Shown in pieces: positions 14,906 through 24,365 of a stretch of DNA of 64,000 bases. A program made the position numbers and the translations under genes. The stretch spans positions 314,488 to 378,487 of the forward strand of contig NZ_JBPPGJ010000003.1 in the NCBI RefSeq assembly GCF_051594765.1. The letters run 5' to 3'. The DNA is from Paenibacillus_AR sp051594765. Its GTDB lineage: Bacteria > Bacillota > Bacilli > Paenibacillales > NBRC-103111. The notes under the pieces are model-generated. The model worked only from the letters and a program-made list of their open reading frames with translations, made no database searches and was not told the DNA's origin. Every line of letters begins with the position of its first letter. The stretch's first letter is position 1.

Positions 14906-16105
14906 TTACTCGTCCTTCAGCTCCTCGAGAATCAAGGTGACGGAGGATTTTTTGCCGCCGCGGTAATAGGTGACCTTCACCTTGTCCCCTACCTTCTTCT
15001 CCTTATAGAGGAACTTGCGCAGCGCGAGAGACCCGTCGATCGGCTGGGCATCCAGCTCCACGATCACGTCGTTCATCTTCAGCCCCGCATTCTTGGCCGG
15101 ACCTACGGCGTTGATAACCACAGCCCCAACCTTCACTTCGCTAGGCAGCTTCAGCACGTCCGCCGTGCTGCCGTCGAAGTCCTGCAGGTCCTGCGTAATC
15201 ACGCCCACATACGGGCGGATGATGCGTTTATCCCGGATCAAGGTCTCGATGATCGGCTTGGCTTCGTTAATCGGGATGGCGAATCCGAGGCCTTCCACCC
15301 CCATCTCCGACACCTTCATGCTGTTGATGCCGATGACCTTGCCCTCCATATTGACGAGCGCTCCGCCGCTGTTGCCCTGGTTGATGGCCGCATCCGTCTG
15401 GATCACATCCATCTCCCAGTCCACACTTCCATTATTGCCCAACGAGACCGGCATCGTAACCTTCGGCGAGCTGATAATCCCCTGCGTCACCGTCTGGGCG
15501 AAGTTAATCCCGAGGGGGTTGCCGATGGAGATGGCCGTCTGGCCCGTCTTGATCTGGTCCGAATCCCCGAACACCGCCGTCTGATCGATCCCGGAGGCAT
15601 CCACCTCCATGACCGCCAGGTCCGTACGCTGATCCCGGCCCAGCACGACCGCCTTCTTGCGGGAGCCGTTCGAGAGCACCACCTCGTAGGATGAGGCGCC
15701 TTCCACCACGTGATTGTTGGTGACGATCCGTGCCTTGCCGCCCGTCTTCTCGAAGATGACCCCGGAGCCCAAGCCGTACCCGGAGGTCGGACTCTTCTCC
15801 GACTCCTTGTACGAGGAGACTACGCTAACCACCGTCGGCCGGACCTTGGCCGCTACCTCGACCACCCGATTCTCGCCTTCGGCGCTTCGGACACCCCCGA
15901 GGCTGCCGCCTTGCGAGCCGCCCCTCCCGAAGGAGCCCCCGCTGATGAGCAGGACCACGAGCAGCATCAGCACCATCCCGCCCCCGACGGAGCCGGCGAT
16001 CAGCCAGAACAGACGGTTCGGGTCCCGTGGAGAGGAACCGTAGGAACCCCGCTGCTTCCAACGTGATACTTTGGTGGAGTAGAAATCATCCTGAAACAAG
16101 CTCAT
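14906..16105 (-). CDS. HtrA-like serine protease, membrane anchored
   Basis: A 399-residue DegP/HtrA protease. A cytoplasmic N-terminus is followed by one membrane segment (about 32-55), a Gly/Ser-rich linker, the trypsin-like domain with His132 (TNNHVVEG), Asp162 (TDLAV) and Ser246 (GNSGGAL), and one PDZ domain at about 300-390. Its position downstream of walJ matches B. subtilis htrC (yyxA), so it is probably the orthologue. The role is quality control of misfolded proteins outside the membrane. Confidence 0.92.
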   Translation of the reverse strand: MSLFQDDFYSTKVSRWKQRGSYGSSPRDPNRLFWLIAGSVGGGMVLMLLVVLLISGGSFGRGGSQGGSLGGVRSAEGENRVVEVAAKVRPTVVSVVSSYKESEKSPTSGYGLGSGVIFEKTGGKARIVTNNHVVEGASSYEVVLSNGSRKKAVVLGRDQRTDLAVMEVDASGIDQTAVFGDSDQIKTGQTAISIGNPLGINFAQTVTQGIISSPKVTMPVSLGNNGSVDWEMDVIQTDAAINQGNSGGALVNMEGKVIGINSMKVSEMGVEGLGFAIPINEAKPIIETLIRDKRIIRPYVGVITQDLQDFDGSTADVLKLPSEVKVGAVVINAVGPAKNAGLKMNDVIVELDAQPIDGSLALRKFLYKEKKVGDKVKVTYYRGGKKSSVTLILEELKDE

Positions 16106-16270
16106 GGGAATCCCCCCTCGGTTCGTATGTTCCGGTGACGCTATAGATAAGTGGATCAGATCAGGAATGATTCGGACGCTTATGGACTAGAATAGATAAT
16201 GTCCGGCTCTGATAGAGCCCCTAGATTCATAGAATCCCGATCCCGAATTACAAAAGGAGTGTTTCCCTTA

Positions 16271-16498
16271 ATGCGCCGTTACACCCAACCGCATCCCATG
16301 GACTACGTGGACTTGGTCGGCAAGCTCGCTGATCTGAAGGAAGAGCATTACCGCACCACGCTTGCCCTGACGGCGATCATGGAGCTCCTGACAGAGAAAG
16401 GGCTCCTGACCGAGCAGGAGATCCGCTCCAAGGCCGCCGCCCTCGACGTTCTCGTGAATCTGGCGCCTACGCCTCGCGGAGCCAATCCCACTTGGTAG
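16271..16498 (+). CDS. conserved-looking hypothetical protein
   Basis: A 75-residue protein from ATG 16271, with AGGAG 11 bases upstream. It is helical and charged (DLVGKLADLKEEHYRTTLAL, then LLTEKGLLTEQEI), suggesting a small coiled helical hairpin. No family recognised. It runs against the wal operon and overlaps the end of walJ by 32 bp. A longer frame from 16199 lacks a ribosome binding site. Confidence 0.6.
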   Translation: MRRYTQPHPMDYVDLVGKLADLKEEHYRTTLALTAIMELLTEKGLLTEQEIRSKAAALDVLVNLAPTPRGANPTW

Positions 16499-17273
16499 GC
16501 CGATCGTGGTACGTGTCCATCAGGGTGGGGCCGTTGTCCCCGCAGCGGACGCCGTACTGCTCCAGCACGCTGCTGACGGACATGCGGGCCAGATCCAGCA
16601 TGTTGTGGTCCCGGCTCAAGTGGGCCAGATAGACGCGCCGCAGCCGGCTGGAGAGAATCTCGTAGAGCCCTTCGCCGGCCGCCTCGTTGGACAAGTGTCC
16701 GATATCGCTTAGAATGCGGCGCTTGATGTTCCACGGATACCGCCCCATCCGGAGCAGCTCGATATCGTGATTCGACTCCAGTATCAGCACGTCGCAATCC
16801 TTCAGCTGCTCCTTCACCTTGGCGCTCATGTACCCCAGGTCCGTTGCCAGCCCCAGCTTTTCGTCGCCGTCATAGAAGCAGTAGCCTACGGGCTCCGCCG
16901 CATCGTGGGAGATGGCGTACGATTCCACGCACATCGACCGGATCTCCAGCGACGCTCCCGTCTCCAGGACACAGCGCTTGTCGGAGGCGATCTCTCCGAT
17001 CATCCGGTCCAGCGCCTCCCAGGTGGCGGCGTTGGCATATACCGGCAGGGCATGCTTCCGGGCAAAAGCGCCCAAGCCCTTGATATGATCGGCATGCTCA
17101 TGAGTGACGAAGACCGCGTCCAGCTCGGACGCCGCCACCTCCCGCTCCGCCAGCAGCTGCTCGATCTTCTTGGCGGACAGCCCTGCATCGATCAGCACCT
17201 TCGACTCCTCGTTGGCGACCAGAATGGCATTCCCCGTGGACCCGCTGGACAACACCGTAAAGCGCAATGACAT
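16467..17273 (-). CDS. walJ: MBL-fold hydrolase WalJ (YycJ)
   Basis: A 268-residue metallo-beta-lactamase-fold protein. The metal-binding HEHADH motif lies near residue 58, further ligands lie in the SHDAAEP and HLSRDH regions, and the N-terminus is MSLRFTVLSSGSTGNA. It is the last of the classical walRKHIJ genes. Family members affect cell division and DNA repair coordination in related bacteria, but the enzymatic substrate is uncertain. Confidence 0.93.
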   Translation of the reverse strand: MSLRFTVLSSGSTGNAILVANEESKVLIDAGLSAKKIEQLLAEREVAASELDAVFVTHEHADHIKGLGAFARKHALPVYANAATWEALDRMIGEIASDKRCVLETGASLEIRSMCVESYAISHDAAEPVGYCFYDGDEKLGLATDLGYMSAKVKEQLKDCDVLILESNHDIELLRMGRYPWNIKRRILSDIGHLSNEAAGEGLYEILSSRLRRVYLAHLSRDHNMLDLARMSVSSVLEQYGVRCGDNGPTLMDTYHDRPTKWDWLREA

Positions 17274-17356
17274 AGCTCTTCCTGCTCCCTCTCTTGCAAC
17301 TCTCTATCCCAAAACCTGACCCCCGGTCAGCTTGCATGTTCTCTTGATGGTTACTC

Positions 17357-18112
17357 TTAACGCCCTCGTCCGTAAGACTGGATGGCCTCTACGGCTCCCG
17401 TGAACGCGTGCACGTAGTACGGCTCCCCATCGGACAAGGTGATTCTCCAGTTCGGCACCAAGGTCTGATCCTCCGAATCGAACAATTGCCCGTGATACCC
17501 GAGCTTAATATCCGTAATCACGGCGCCTTCAGAGAGATAGCTCTCCGCCAGGGTCCGGATGGCTGTGTAAGCGGAGATGATTTTTTGGCCGGAAGGGTCA
17601 TTGGGACCCCCTCCTGATTTTACTTCAACATAGGTCTGTTTGTAACCCGTTATTTCACCGTTCTCGGCAAAAAGCTGCAGCACCACGTCAAACATCGGCA
17701 GCTCCCGGTACAGCTGATGGAATACATAGACACCGTCCTTGCTGACGGGCGAATCCAGCCTGTACTGATCGAAGTGGCTGATCAGCGACTTGGATTGGAT
17801 CTCCCGTAGCGTCGTCCGGCTCATCAGGCTGATGAAGCGGATGGGCTTCGCCAGCTCCATCTCCTTGGGCTCCCGATATGCCTCGGGGTACCGCACGTTG
17901 ATCGTGGACAGCTTCGGCGTATCCTTCGGGATCGCAGAGATGACCCGGATGCTCTTCGTATCCAGCAGCTTCTCCGTGTCCTCGATCAGGGTGGCCGAAT
18001 CCCGCTCCGACGCCGTCGGGCTGAACCGGTCGGCCCACAGCTGGTAGCCCAGCAGCACGTTCAAGAACAGAAAGGCCATTATGAGTATCGTCTTGGCTCG
18101 TCCCCAGTTCAT
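17357..18112 (-). CDS. walI: WalK regulatory protein WalI (YycI)
   Basis: A 251-residue membrane-anchored protein with one N-terminal membrane segment (about 8-27) and an extracytoplasmic domain. In the family WalI forms a ternary complex with WalH and the sensor kinase WalK and restrains it. Located 33 bases after walH on the same strand. Sequence identity among these proteins is low, so the call rests on length, topology and gene order. Confidence 0.9.
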   Translation of the reverse strand: MNWGRAKTILIMAFLFLNVLLGYQLWADRFSPTASERDSATLIEDTEKLLDTKSIRVISAIPKDTPKLSTINVRYPEAYREPKEMELAKPIRFISLMSRTTLREIQSKSLISHFDQYRLDSPVSKDGVYVFHQLYRELPMFDVVLQLFAENGEITGYKQTYVEVKSGGGPNDPSGQKIISAYTAIRTLAESYLSEGAVITDIKLGYHGQLFDSEDQTLVPNWRITLSDGEPYYVHAFTGAVEAIQSYGRGR

Positions 18113-18145
18113 CCTACCGCCTCCGTTCCGCCCGGCTGGGCTCCC

Positions 18146-19438
18146 TTATTCGATCACTTCGAGGCTTCCGTCCCGAAGCTCCGCAATCCACTTGGGCATG
18201 TACTCCACCGTCTTCTCCTTCACCACCGGCTTCAGGCCGGGGAACACCCGGGTGACCAGCGCCTTCTTGCTGTACTGCTGCAGCTTGGCATCCAGGCTCG
18301 CTCCGCCCTCCAGCACCGTCTGCTGCTTGGCCGTTCCCTTCGGATCCGGGATGATGAGCGAACGCTCGAAGTTGGAGACGATGCCTTTTTGAACGACGAC
18401 CTTCATGTAGCCGATATTGTCATTCTTCACGTTGACCACCGGGTAGCCCTCCAGATACTGCCGGAAGACGATGGTCTGGGGCCCGAATACTTGGCGTGGC
18501 GCCACATTGGAGTAGAGGAATGTGCTGTTCCAGCCCCCGTGCTGGTTGATGAACTGGATGGTGGAGAGCAGGTTCACCTTGATCTCGTTCTTGCTGTCCA
18601 CCGGCGCCGTGACCGGGTCTGAGAAGATCATCCAGCGCTGGTTGGTGCGGATCTGCAGCCCCCGAATACTGTCTGTGAAGATCTGGTTGCCGTCCCGGTC
18701 CGGCAGAGACCGGATCTGGCTCGGATCCACGAACAGGCTGCGCTTCAGCTGGTCCGCGGTGTACAGGGTATACGGCATCGTAATCTGGATGGCCGGCACC
18801 GGCTCATCGGGCAGGTAATAGTCTCCATCCACCGTATGGTACTTCGTCAGAGATTCCCCCAGCTTCAGCCGGACGTCCAAGTCCTTCACCGTCACATCCG
18901 CCTTCACCGCCTCGTACACCATGACATTCGTATCCGAGATAAAGAAGGCTTTGACGTCATCCTTGGTGCCCTTGTAGATCCAGATCCGCGTGATCAGTTC
19001 GTTCTCCGACGACGCCTCCTCCTTGGAGATGGTCATAAGACTCTGCAGCACGTTGAAGGGAATCCCTTCCTGGAACCGGACCTCGATGCCTTGGTAATTA
19101 TCCCGGATATCGTCCCAATCGATGTTCGCGGCGAAGACGTTGGTCTTGCGCAAGCCGTCGAAGGTACGCTGCCGCAGGAAGTCGAAGATGTTGCGGTAGT
19201 GGTTCAGGAACGGCATGGGATAGAGGACCGTGTGCGTTTTTTTGCCGTAATGCAGGATGATCTGGTCGGGGAACACCACGTCCTTCAGCTCCGCCTGAGA
19301 GCCCGACAGCTGCTCCGTCTCCACATACTCCCCTGTCGATATAGGCTCGGGGCGGGGCGAGCTGTAGCCGAGCATATAGCTCTGGACCAGGCTTACCAAC
19401 ACCAATACGGTCAGTATGAAGCTCTTCGCCTTCTCCAT
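18146..19438 (-). CDS. walH: WalK regulatory protein WalH (YycH)
   Basis: A 430-residue protein with one N-terminal membrane segment (about 5-25) and a large extracytoplasmic part, as in YycH. The ATG directly abuts the walK stop codon, with no gap, indicating coupled translation. It acts with WalI on WalK in the membrane to tune wall-metabolism signalling. The call rests on gene order and size, and the YycH domain pattern. Confidence 0.92.
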   Translation of the reverse strand: MEKAKSFILTVLVLVSLVQSYMLGYSSPRPEPISTGEYVETEQLSGSQAELKDVVFPDQIILHYGKKTHTVLYPMPFLNHYRNIFDFLRQRTFDGLRKTNVFAANIDWDDIRDNYQGIEVRFQEGIPFNVLQSLMTISKEEASSENELITRIWIYKGTKDDVKAFFISDTNVMVYEAVKADVTVKDLDVRLKLGESLTKYHTVDGDYYLPDEPVPAIQITMPYTLYTADQLKRSLFVDPSQIRSLPDRDGNQIFTDSIRGLQIRTNQRWMIFSDPVTAPVDSKNEIKVNLLSTIQFINQHGGWNSTFLYSNVAPRQVFGPQTIVFRQYLEGYPVVNVKNDNIGYMKVVVQKGIVSNFERSLIIPDPKGTAKQQTVLEGGASLDAKLQQYSKKALVTRVFPGLKPVVKEKTVEYMPKWIAELRDGSLEVIE

Positions 19439-21292
19439 TTATTCCTGCACCCCGCTCTCTCCCGCGTCCGCCGGCAGCGAAAACGTCACCTTGGTGCCCA
19501 CATTGAATTCCGACTCCAGGCTGATGGCTCCACCGTGGGCCCGGACAATTTCCCGGGCAATCGATAGGCCCAGTCCGGTGCCTCCCATATTGCGTGAACG
19601 GGCTTTATCCACCCGGTAAAATCGTTCGAAGATCCGGTTCAGATCCTTCTTCGGTATCCCGATTCCGTTGTCCTCCACGAAGATGTCCACGAACGGGCTC
19701 TCTGTGGCGCGTCTGGCCCCCAGAGTGATCCGGCCCCCGTCGCCCGTGTACTTGATGGAGTTGGACACCAGGTTGTCCAGCACCTGATCGATCTGGTCCC
19801 GGTCCAGCCGCACGGAGCCTACCGACGCCTCCACCCGGAGCCGGATGTCGATGTTGCGCTGCCGGAGCTGGAAGGAGAACCGGTCGGCTACCTCCTCCAG
19901 CATCTCGGCGATGTCCGTCTGCGCCTTCTTCAGCTCCGCCTGCTTGGAGTCCAGACGGGAGAGATGCAGCAGGTCCGTCACCAGCCGGATCATCCGCTCC
20001 GATTCGTTGCGGGTGACGCCGACGAACCGCTGCGCCAGCTGCGGATCCTCCAGGGCGCCGTCCTCCAGCGCCTCCAGGTAGCTCTTGATGGTCGTCAACG
20101 GCGTGCGGAGCTCGTGGGACACGTTGGCGACGAATTCCCGCCGGGAACGCTCCAGCTTCTCCTGCTCCGTGACGTCCTGGAGCACAACGATGCTGCCGGA
20201 GATACCCTTCTCCCGGCGGTGGATCGAAGTGACGGACATCCGGACCTGCATGTCATCCTCTTCCTCCGGGTCGGGAATGGAGATGATCCTCTCCCGAACC
20301 CCCTCGTGCGCATCCAGCAGGGTCGGGTCCCGCTCAATGCCCAGCACGGCGAAGAGGTCCATGCCGATGGCGACCTCCTCCTCGATGCTGAGCATCATCT
20401 TGGCCCGGCGGTTGATGACGATGACCCGCCCCCACTCGTTGGTGGCGATCACGCCGTCGTTCATGTTGGTCAGGATGGAGGTCAGCTTCTCCTTCTCTTC
20501 CTCGTTGATGGCCAGCGCTTCCTTCAGCCGGGCCGTCATATTGTTGAAGGCATTGCTCAGCTGCCCGATCTCGTCCTGCCCGTATACCTTGACCCGGCGG
20601 TCGAACCGCCCTTCCGCCACGGAGGTGACCTGCTTCGTCATCTCCTTGATCGGCGAGGTGATCGTACTGGACAGGATAACCCCCAGCACACCCGTCATTG
20701 CCAGGGCGATGATGGTACCCGTCAGGAAGATCCGGTTGATCCGGGAGATGTTGGCGTAGATTTCTTCCATGGACTTCACGGAGTAGACCGCTCCGATGGG
20801 CTTGCCGTTCACCACCACGGGGCGGGCCAGCACCTTCTTCCGAAGGCCGTCCACGTCCGTAATGATGCGCTCCGTCTCCTTGTCCTTGATGTTCTGGAGA
20901 GCACGGCTGACCACTTGCTGCGTATTCTTCTGCCCGATGATGCCCGGCACCGGCTGGGACATGCTCAGGACGATCCCGTTGGCATCCAGAATCTGGACGT
21001 TGGAATTGTTGACCTTGAACCAGTCCTTCACGAAGTTGTCCAGGTCCTCCCGGGCCTTCTTCACTTCCTCGGGCTTGGCCTCCGGATCCACGTTCAGGAA
21101 GTTCTCGCTGACGAACTTGGCGAGCAGCTCGGTCTCCCGCTCCATCGTGACGGAGAAGGTATTGGTGAACGAGCTCTCCAGCGCATTGATGAAGTAGATC
21201 CCGATCAACTGCATGGCGAACAGAATCATCAGGAGGTAGATGATGATCAGCTTCAGCTGGATCGTCTTAAAAAACTGGATGCCCTTCACCAC
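19439..21292 (-). CDS. walK: essential sensor histidine kinase WalK
   Basis: A 617-residue kinase. Membrane segments lie at about 12-35 and 186-208 with an extracytoplasmic sensor domain between, then HAMP (about 208-260), a PAS domain (265-370), HisKA with H393 in VSHELRTPLT, and a HATPase domain (N box NSIKY, G1 DNGIGIP, G2 GTGLGL). It phosphorylates WalR in response to cell-wall status. It lies 40 bases downstream of walR. Gene order with walH, walI and walJ is classical. Confidence 0.97.
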   Translation of the reverse strand: MVKGIQFFKTIQLKLIIIYLLMILFAMQLIGIYFINALESSFTNTFSVTMERETELLAKFVSENFLNVDPEAKPEEVKKAREDLDNFVKDWFKVNNSNVQILDANGIVLSMSQPVPGIIGQKNTQQVVSRALQNIKDKETERIITDVDGLRKKVLARPVVVNGKPIGAVYSVKSMEEIYANISRINRIFLTGTIIALAMTGVLGVILSSTITSPIKEMTKQVTSVAEGRFDRRVKVYGQDEIGQLSNAFNNMTARLKEALAINEEEKEKLTSILTNMNDGVIATNEWGRVIVINRRAKMMLSIEEEVAIGMDLFAVLGIERDPTLLDAHEGVRERIISIPDPEEEDDMQVRMSVTSIHRREKGISGSIVVLQDVTEQEKLERSRREFVANVSHELRTPLTTIKSYLEALEDGALEDPQLAQRFVGVTRNESERMIRLVTDLLHLSRLDSKQAELKKAQTDIAEMLEEVADRFSFQLRQRNIDIRLRVEASVGSVRLDRDQIDQVLDNLVSNSIKYTGDGGRITLGARRATESPFVDIFVEDNGIGIPKKDLNRIFERFYRVDKARSRNMGGTGLGLSIAREIVRAHGGAISLESEFNVGTKVTFSLPADAGESGVQE

Positions 21293-21332
21293 GCCTCCTC
21301 CTTCCCGTCTGCCTTCCGTCCGTTCTGCAGCC

Positions 21333-22043
21333 TCACCGGATCGCCGGGTTGCGCATCACATAGCCCAGCCCGCGCCGGGTCGTAATGTACTCCGGCTTGC
21401 TCGGGTCATCCTCCAGCTTCTCCCGAAGCCGGCGGATGGTGACGTCCACGGTCCGGACATCCCCATAATAATCGTAGCCCCACACGGCCTGCAGCAGATG
21501 CTCCCGCGTCATGACCTTGCCGCAGTTGCGGGCCATGTAATAGACCAGCTCGAACTCCCGGTGGGTCAGGTCCAGCCCCTCCCCGTCCTTGTAGACCACG
21601 AACATCTCCGGGTCGATCAAGAGCTTGTGCACCCGCAAGCCCTGGGGACTGGGTGGCTCCTGCGGCTGGGTCGGAGCGGTCACCTGCCTGCGCAGATGCG
21701 CCTTCACCCGAGCCAGCAGCTCTCTCGTGCTGAAGGGCTTCGTCACGTAATCGTCGGCGCCCATCTCCAGGCCCAGCACCTTGTCCACCTCAGAGTCCTT
21801 GGCCGTCAGCATGATGATGGGCGTGTTCTTCCGTGCCCGTACCTCCCGGCAGACGTCCATGCCGTCCTTGACCGGAAGCATCAGGTCCAGCAGGATCAAG
21901 TCATGGTCCTCCGACAGCGCCAGCTCCACCGCCTTGCCCCCGTCGTAGGCGCAGGATACCGTGTAGCCTTCCTTCTCGAGGTTGAACTTCAAGATATCCG
22001 CGATGGGCTGCTCGTCGTCGACCACCAATATTTTTGCATGCAT
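21333..22043 (-). CDS. walR: response regulator WalR
   Basis: A 236-residue OmpR-type regulator. The receiver has acidic pocket DDE (9-11), phosphoacceptor D53 (LLDLMLP) and Lys in VTKPFS, and the C-terminal winged helix ends RRGLGYVMRN. Start ATG 22043 is chosen because the family begins HAKILVVDDE and AGGA lies upstream. WalR controls autolysin and wall genes. The upstream terminator at 22096-22134 isolates it from the murein hydrolase gene, so walR should have a promoter of its own between, in a short space of about 50 bases, or depend on read-through. Confidence 0.97.
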   Translation of the reverse strand: MHAKILVVDDEQPIADILKFNLEKEGYTVSCAYDGGKAVELALSEDHDLILLDLMLPVKDGMDVCREVRARKNTPIIMLTAKDSEVDKVLGLEMGADDYVTKPFSTRELLARVKAHLRRQVTAPTQPQEPPSPQGLRVHKLLIDPEMFVVYKDGEGLDLTHREFELVYYMARNCGKVMTREHLLQAVWGYDYYGDVRTVDVTIRRLREKLEDDPSKPEYITTRRGLGYVMRNPAIR

Positions 22044-22095
22044 CCGCTTGTCCTCCCGGTTGGTCCGTCCTTGAATCTTACCCCCTATTCTACCA

Positions 22096-22134
22096 AAAAA
22101 AAGACACGGCCGAAAACCCAAATGGTTCCTGCCG
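22096..22134 (-). terminator. rho-independent terminator upstream of walR
   Basis: On the minus strand AGACACGGC pairs with GCCGTGTCT and eight T follow. It closes the M23 peptidase gene and separates it from walR. Confidence 0.85.
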
Positions 22135-22160
22135 TGTCTGTTCTTATAACCGATGGCGGT

Positions 22161-23840
22161 CTAGCGGTTCAGATATTTCAGCGGGTTCTCCACGTCGCCG
22201 TTCTTGATGACCTCGAAGTGCAGATGCACGCCCGTAGAATCGCCGGTGCTGCCCATGATGCCGATCTTCTCGCCCTTCTCCACGATCTGGCCCACCTTGA
22301 CGCTGGAGGAGCTCAGGTGCCCGTAGAGGGTCTTGTAGCCGTTCAGATGATTGACGATGATATGATTGCCGTAGTCGGACTTGTAACCTACATACTCAAC
22401 CTTGCCGTTGTCCGAAGCCAGAATGGACTTGTTCCCCGTCAGATCGACGCCCTTGTGGAGCTTGCCCCACCGGTAGCCGAAGCCGCTGGATACGCTGGAG
22501 CCGATGACCGGCCATGCGAACTTGCCCGTTCCTTCGCCGAGAATGACCTTGGTGCCCTTGCGGGCCTTGGCCTTCACCGGCTGCTCGATGACTTCCTCGT
22601 TCAGCATCTCTTCTTCCATCCACTTGCCGTTGACCTTGGTGACGAGGAAGGTGACGTTCTTCAAGCCGTTCTTCCCAGGACTGATCGTCTGGATCACGCC
22701 GGCCCGAAGGGTATCGTCCTTCTCGTATTCGGTCTCATATTGGATCTCCTGGCGCTCGACGACCTTCTCCACCGTACGGACGGAGAGTGTCGGCTGGAGG
22801 ACGGTCAGGTCCAGCACTTGGCCGGCCTTGATGGCGTCGTCCACAATCCAGGGGTTGTTCTCGTAGATGACCTGCCGCGAGATGTTGAATTTCTTGGCGA
22901 TGCAGGAGACGCAGTCTCCCTTCTCCACCGTATACTTGGTCGGCTGTACGTCGCCGGTCTCCAGCTTCTTCAAGACATCCTCCGGACTCATCAGCTGATC
23001 CGGCTCGATGTCCTTATCCTTGACCTCCACCTGCTGGACGAAGTCTACCTTCTGCACCTCGGATTCTCCGGGGCTTAAGCTCTTCTCCGCCGACAGGATG
23101 CTGACCTTGCCTTTCTCTTCCTGCTGCTTGGCCGCCACCTTCTCGCCGCCGAACTTGGACTTGAGCTGGGCCAGCATCTGGTCCACCGTGTCCTTGTCCT
23201 TCATGACGCCAATGACTTTGCCGTCCACGACGAGCTCCACCCCAACCGCATGAGCGGTCAACAGGGTCTCCAGCTTGGAGACGGCCGCTTGGTCGTCGCT
23301 CTCGCCTTTGTAAGCCCTTTCACCCTTCAACACAATCTCATCGGTGTTCAGGACCATATGGACTTTTGGATTTTTTTCCTGTAGTTCCTTGTATTTGGCG
23401 ATTTTGAACTCGTCAATGACTTGCGGGTTGCTCACGGTTCCGACGAGTTGGTCCTTCACATAGACATGATAGATATCATAGGTATGAGCTTCCACGTAAT
23501 TCTGGTATCCCAAGCTTCCGGTATAGACGACGGCGGCCAACCCCATGGCTCCCAATATGTGAACCCGGTAGCGGTACAGCTTCGACAGCCGGCTTCTTGC
23601 GATAACGTTGGCGGCTTTGGCCCACCGTGCGGTTGATTCTTTCATACGAAGGTACAGGGCGGATGAGCGTTCCCGCACCCGACTCCACCAAGAACGGAGC
23701 TGATCTTGATTTCGCAAAGTGCCTACGAACGATTGCATCGCGCCAGTCAAGCGTAGTGATCGGATCTTGGCGGGCTTTCTCCAGGTCTTCACCCGGTCCA
23801 GCTTCTTTAAGAACCAATCTTTCATCTTGAAACCTGTCAT
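22161..23840 (-). CDS. M23 peptidase with LysM and G5 domains
   Basis: A 559-residue cell-wall hydrolase. A basic cytoplasmic N-terminus of about 93 residues precedes one membrane segment (94-112). Then come an unassigned region, a LysM module (YTVEKGDCVSCIAKKF), a G5 domain (RTVEKVVERQEIQYETEYEK) and a C-terminal M23 lysostaphin-like domain with HKGVDL and HLHFE zinc ligands. ATG 23840 has AGAGGAGT upstream; the ATG at 23882 lacks one. It probably cleaves peptidoglycan cross-links outside the membrane. Being next to walR it may belong to the Wal regulon, which is inference. Confidence 0.92.
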   Translation of the reverse strand: MTGFKMKDWFLKKLDRVKTWRKPAKIRSLRLTGAMQSFVGTLRNQDQLRSWWSRVRERSSALYLRMKESTARWAKAANVIARSRLSKLYRYRVHILGAMGLAAVVYTGSLGYQNYVEAHTYDIYHVYVKDQLVGTVSNPQVIDEFKIAKYKELQEKNPKVHMVLNTDEIVLKGERAYKGESDDQAAVSKLETLLTAHAVGVELVVDGKVIGVMKDKDTVDQMLAQLKSKFGGEKVAAKQQEEKGKVSILSAEKSLSPGESEVQKVDFVQQVEVKDKDIEPDQLMSPEDVLKKLETGDVQPTKYTVEKGDCVSCIAKKFNISRQVIYENNPWIVDDAIKAGQVLDLTVLQPTLSVRTVEKVVERQEIQYETEYEKDDTLRAGVIQTISPGKNGLKNVTFLVTKVNGKWMEEEMLNEEVIEQPVKAKARKGTKVILGEGTGKFAWPVIGSSVSSGFGYRWGKLHKGVDLTGNKSILASDNGKVEYVGYKSDYGNHIIVNHLNGYKTLYGHLSSSSVKVGQIVEKGEKIGIMGSTGDSTGVHLHFEVIKNGDVENPLKYLNR

Positions 23841-24080
23841 GATTGACTCCTCTTCAGCCTTTTTTGACGAAAAACCGGTCATATCTGCCGTACTATGGGG
23901 CAGCTTCCAGCCTTTCTTACGAAACTACGAATAAATCAGCGAAAATGTGACAACATTAACCATGAATCAATCGATTATCTTTATCAATTTACCATAGTTT
24001 AGGTTGGCGTTTCAACCACATTTGTCACACACGCATGATTGCGTTTTCATTTCGTATAGAGGGAATAGGAGATTGGTAGG

Positions 24081-24365
24081 ATGATGGAAGTTCAATTGGT
24101 CGCTTCGTTTCCGAACCGTGCCCTGATGCAGCAGGCAATCGACGAAATCCGCAGCCAAGGGGCCATCGACGTGCGCCTTCTGGAGGACTCCCCCTCGGAA
24201 GAAGGGTTGTTCAGCCCCCCCGGCGGAGGATCCCTCCCCTATGCCTTGAGCGTCTGGATGGAGCGCTCCCGCTACCGTCTCGCGGAAGACGCCATCCGCT
24301 GCCATCGCGGCTCTCTCTTGCCGGGTTCCGGCCCTTCACTCGTACTTGCCCAGAATCGTCATTAG
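24081..24365 (+). CDS. hypothetical protein
   Basis: A 94-residue frame from ATG 24081 (second ATG at 24084), with AGGAG 12 bases upstream. The N-terminus (VQLVASFPNRALMQQAIDEI) looks like a small alpha/beta strand-helix unit of a signal-transduction or general-stress type, but no family is recognised. Divergent from the M23 gene and overlapping the next minus-strand gene by 30 bp at the 3' ends. Confidence 0.5.
   Translation: MMEVQLVASFPNRALMQQAIDEIRSQGAIDVRLLEDSPSEEGLFSPPGGGSLPYALSVWMERSRYRLAEDAIRCHRGSLLPGSGPSLVLAQNRH

Noticed and set aside
19964..21385. 473-codon plus-strand frame opposite walK
   Set aside because: Antisense shadow of walK; composition is dominated by Asp, His, Arg and Leu.
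21240..23078. Long plus-strand frame (612 codons) opposite walR and the M23 gene
   Set aside because: Antisense shadow with low-complexity composition and no ribosome binding site or family match.
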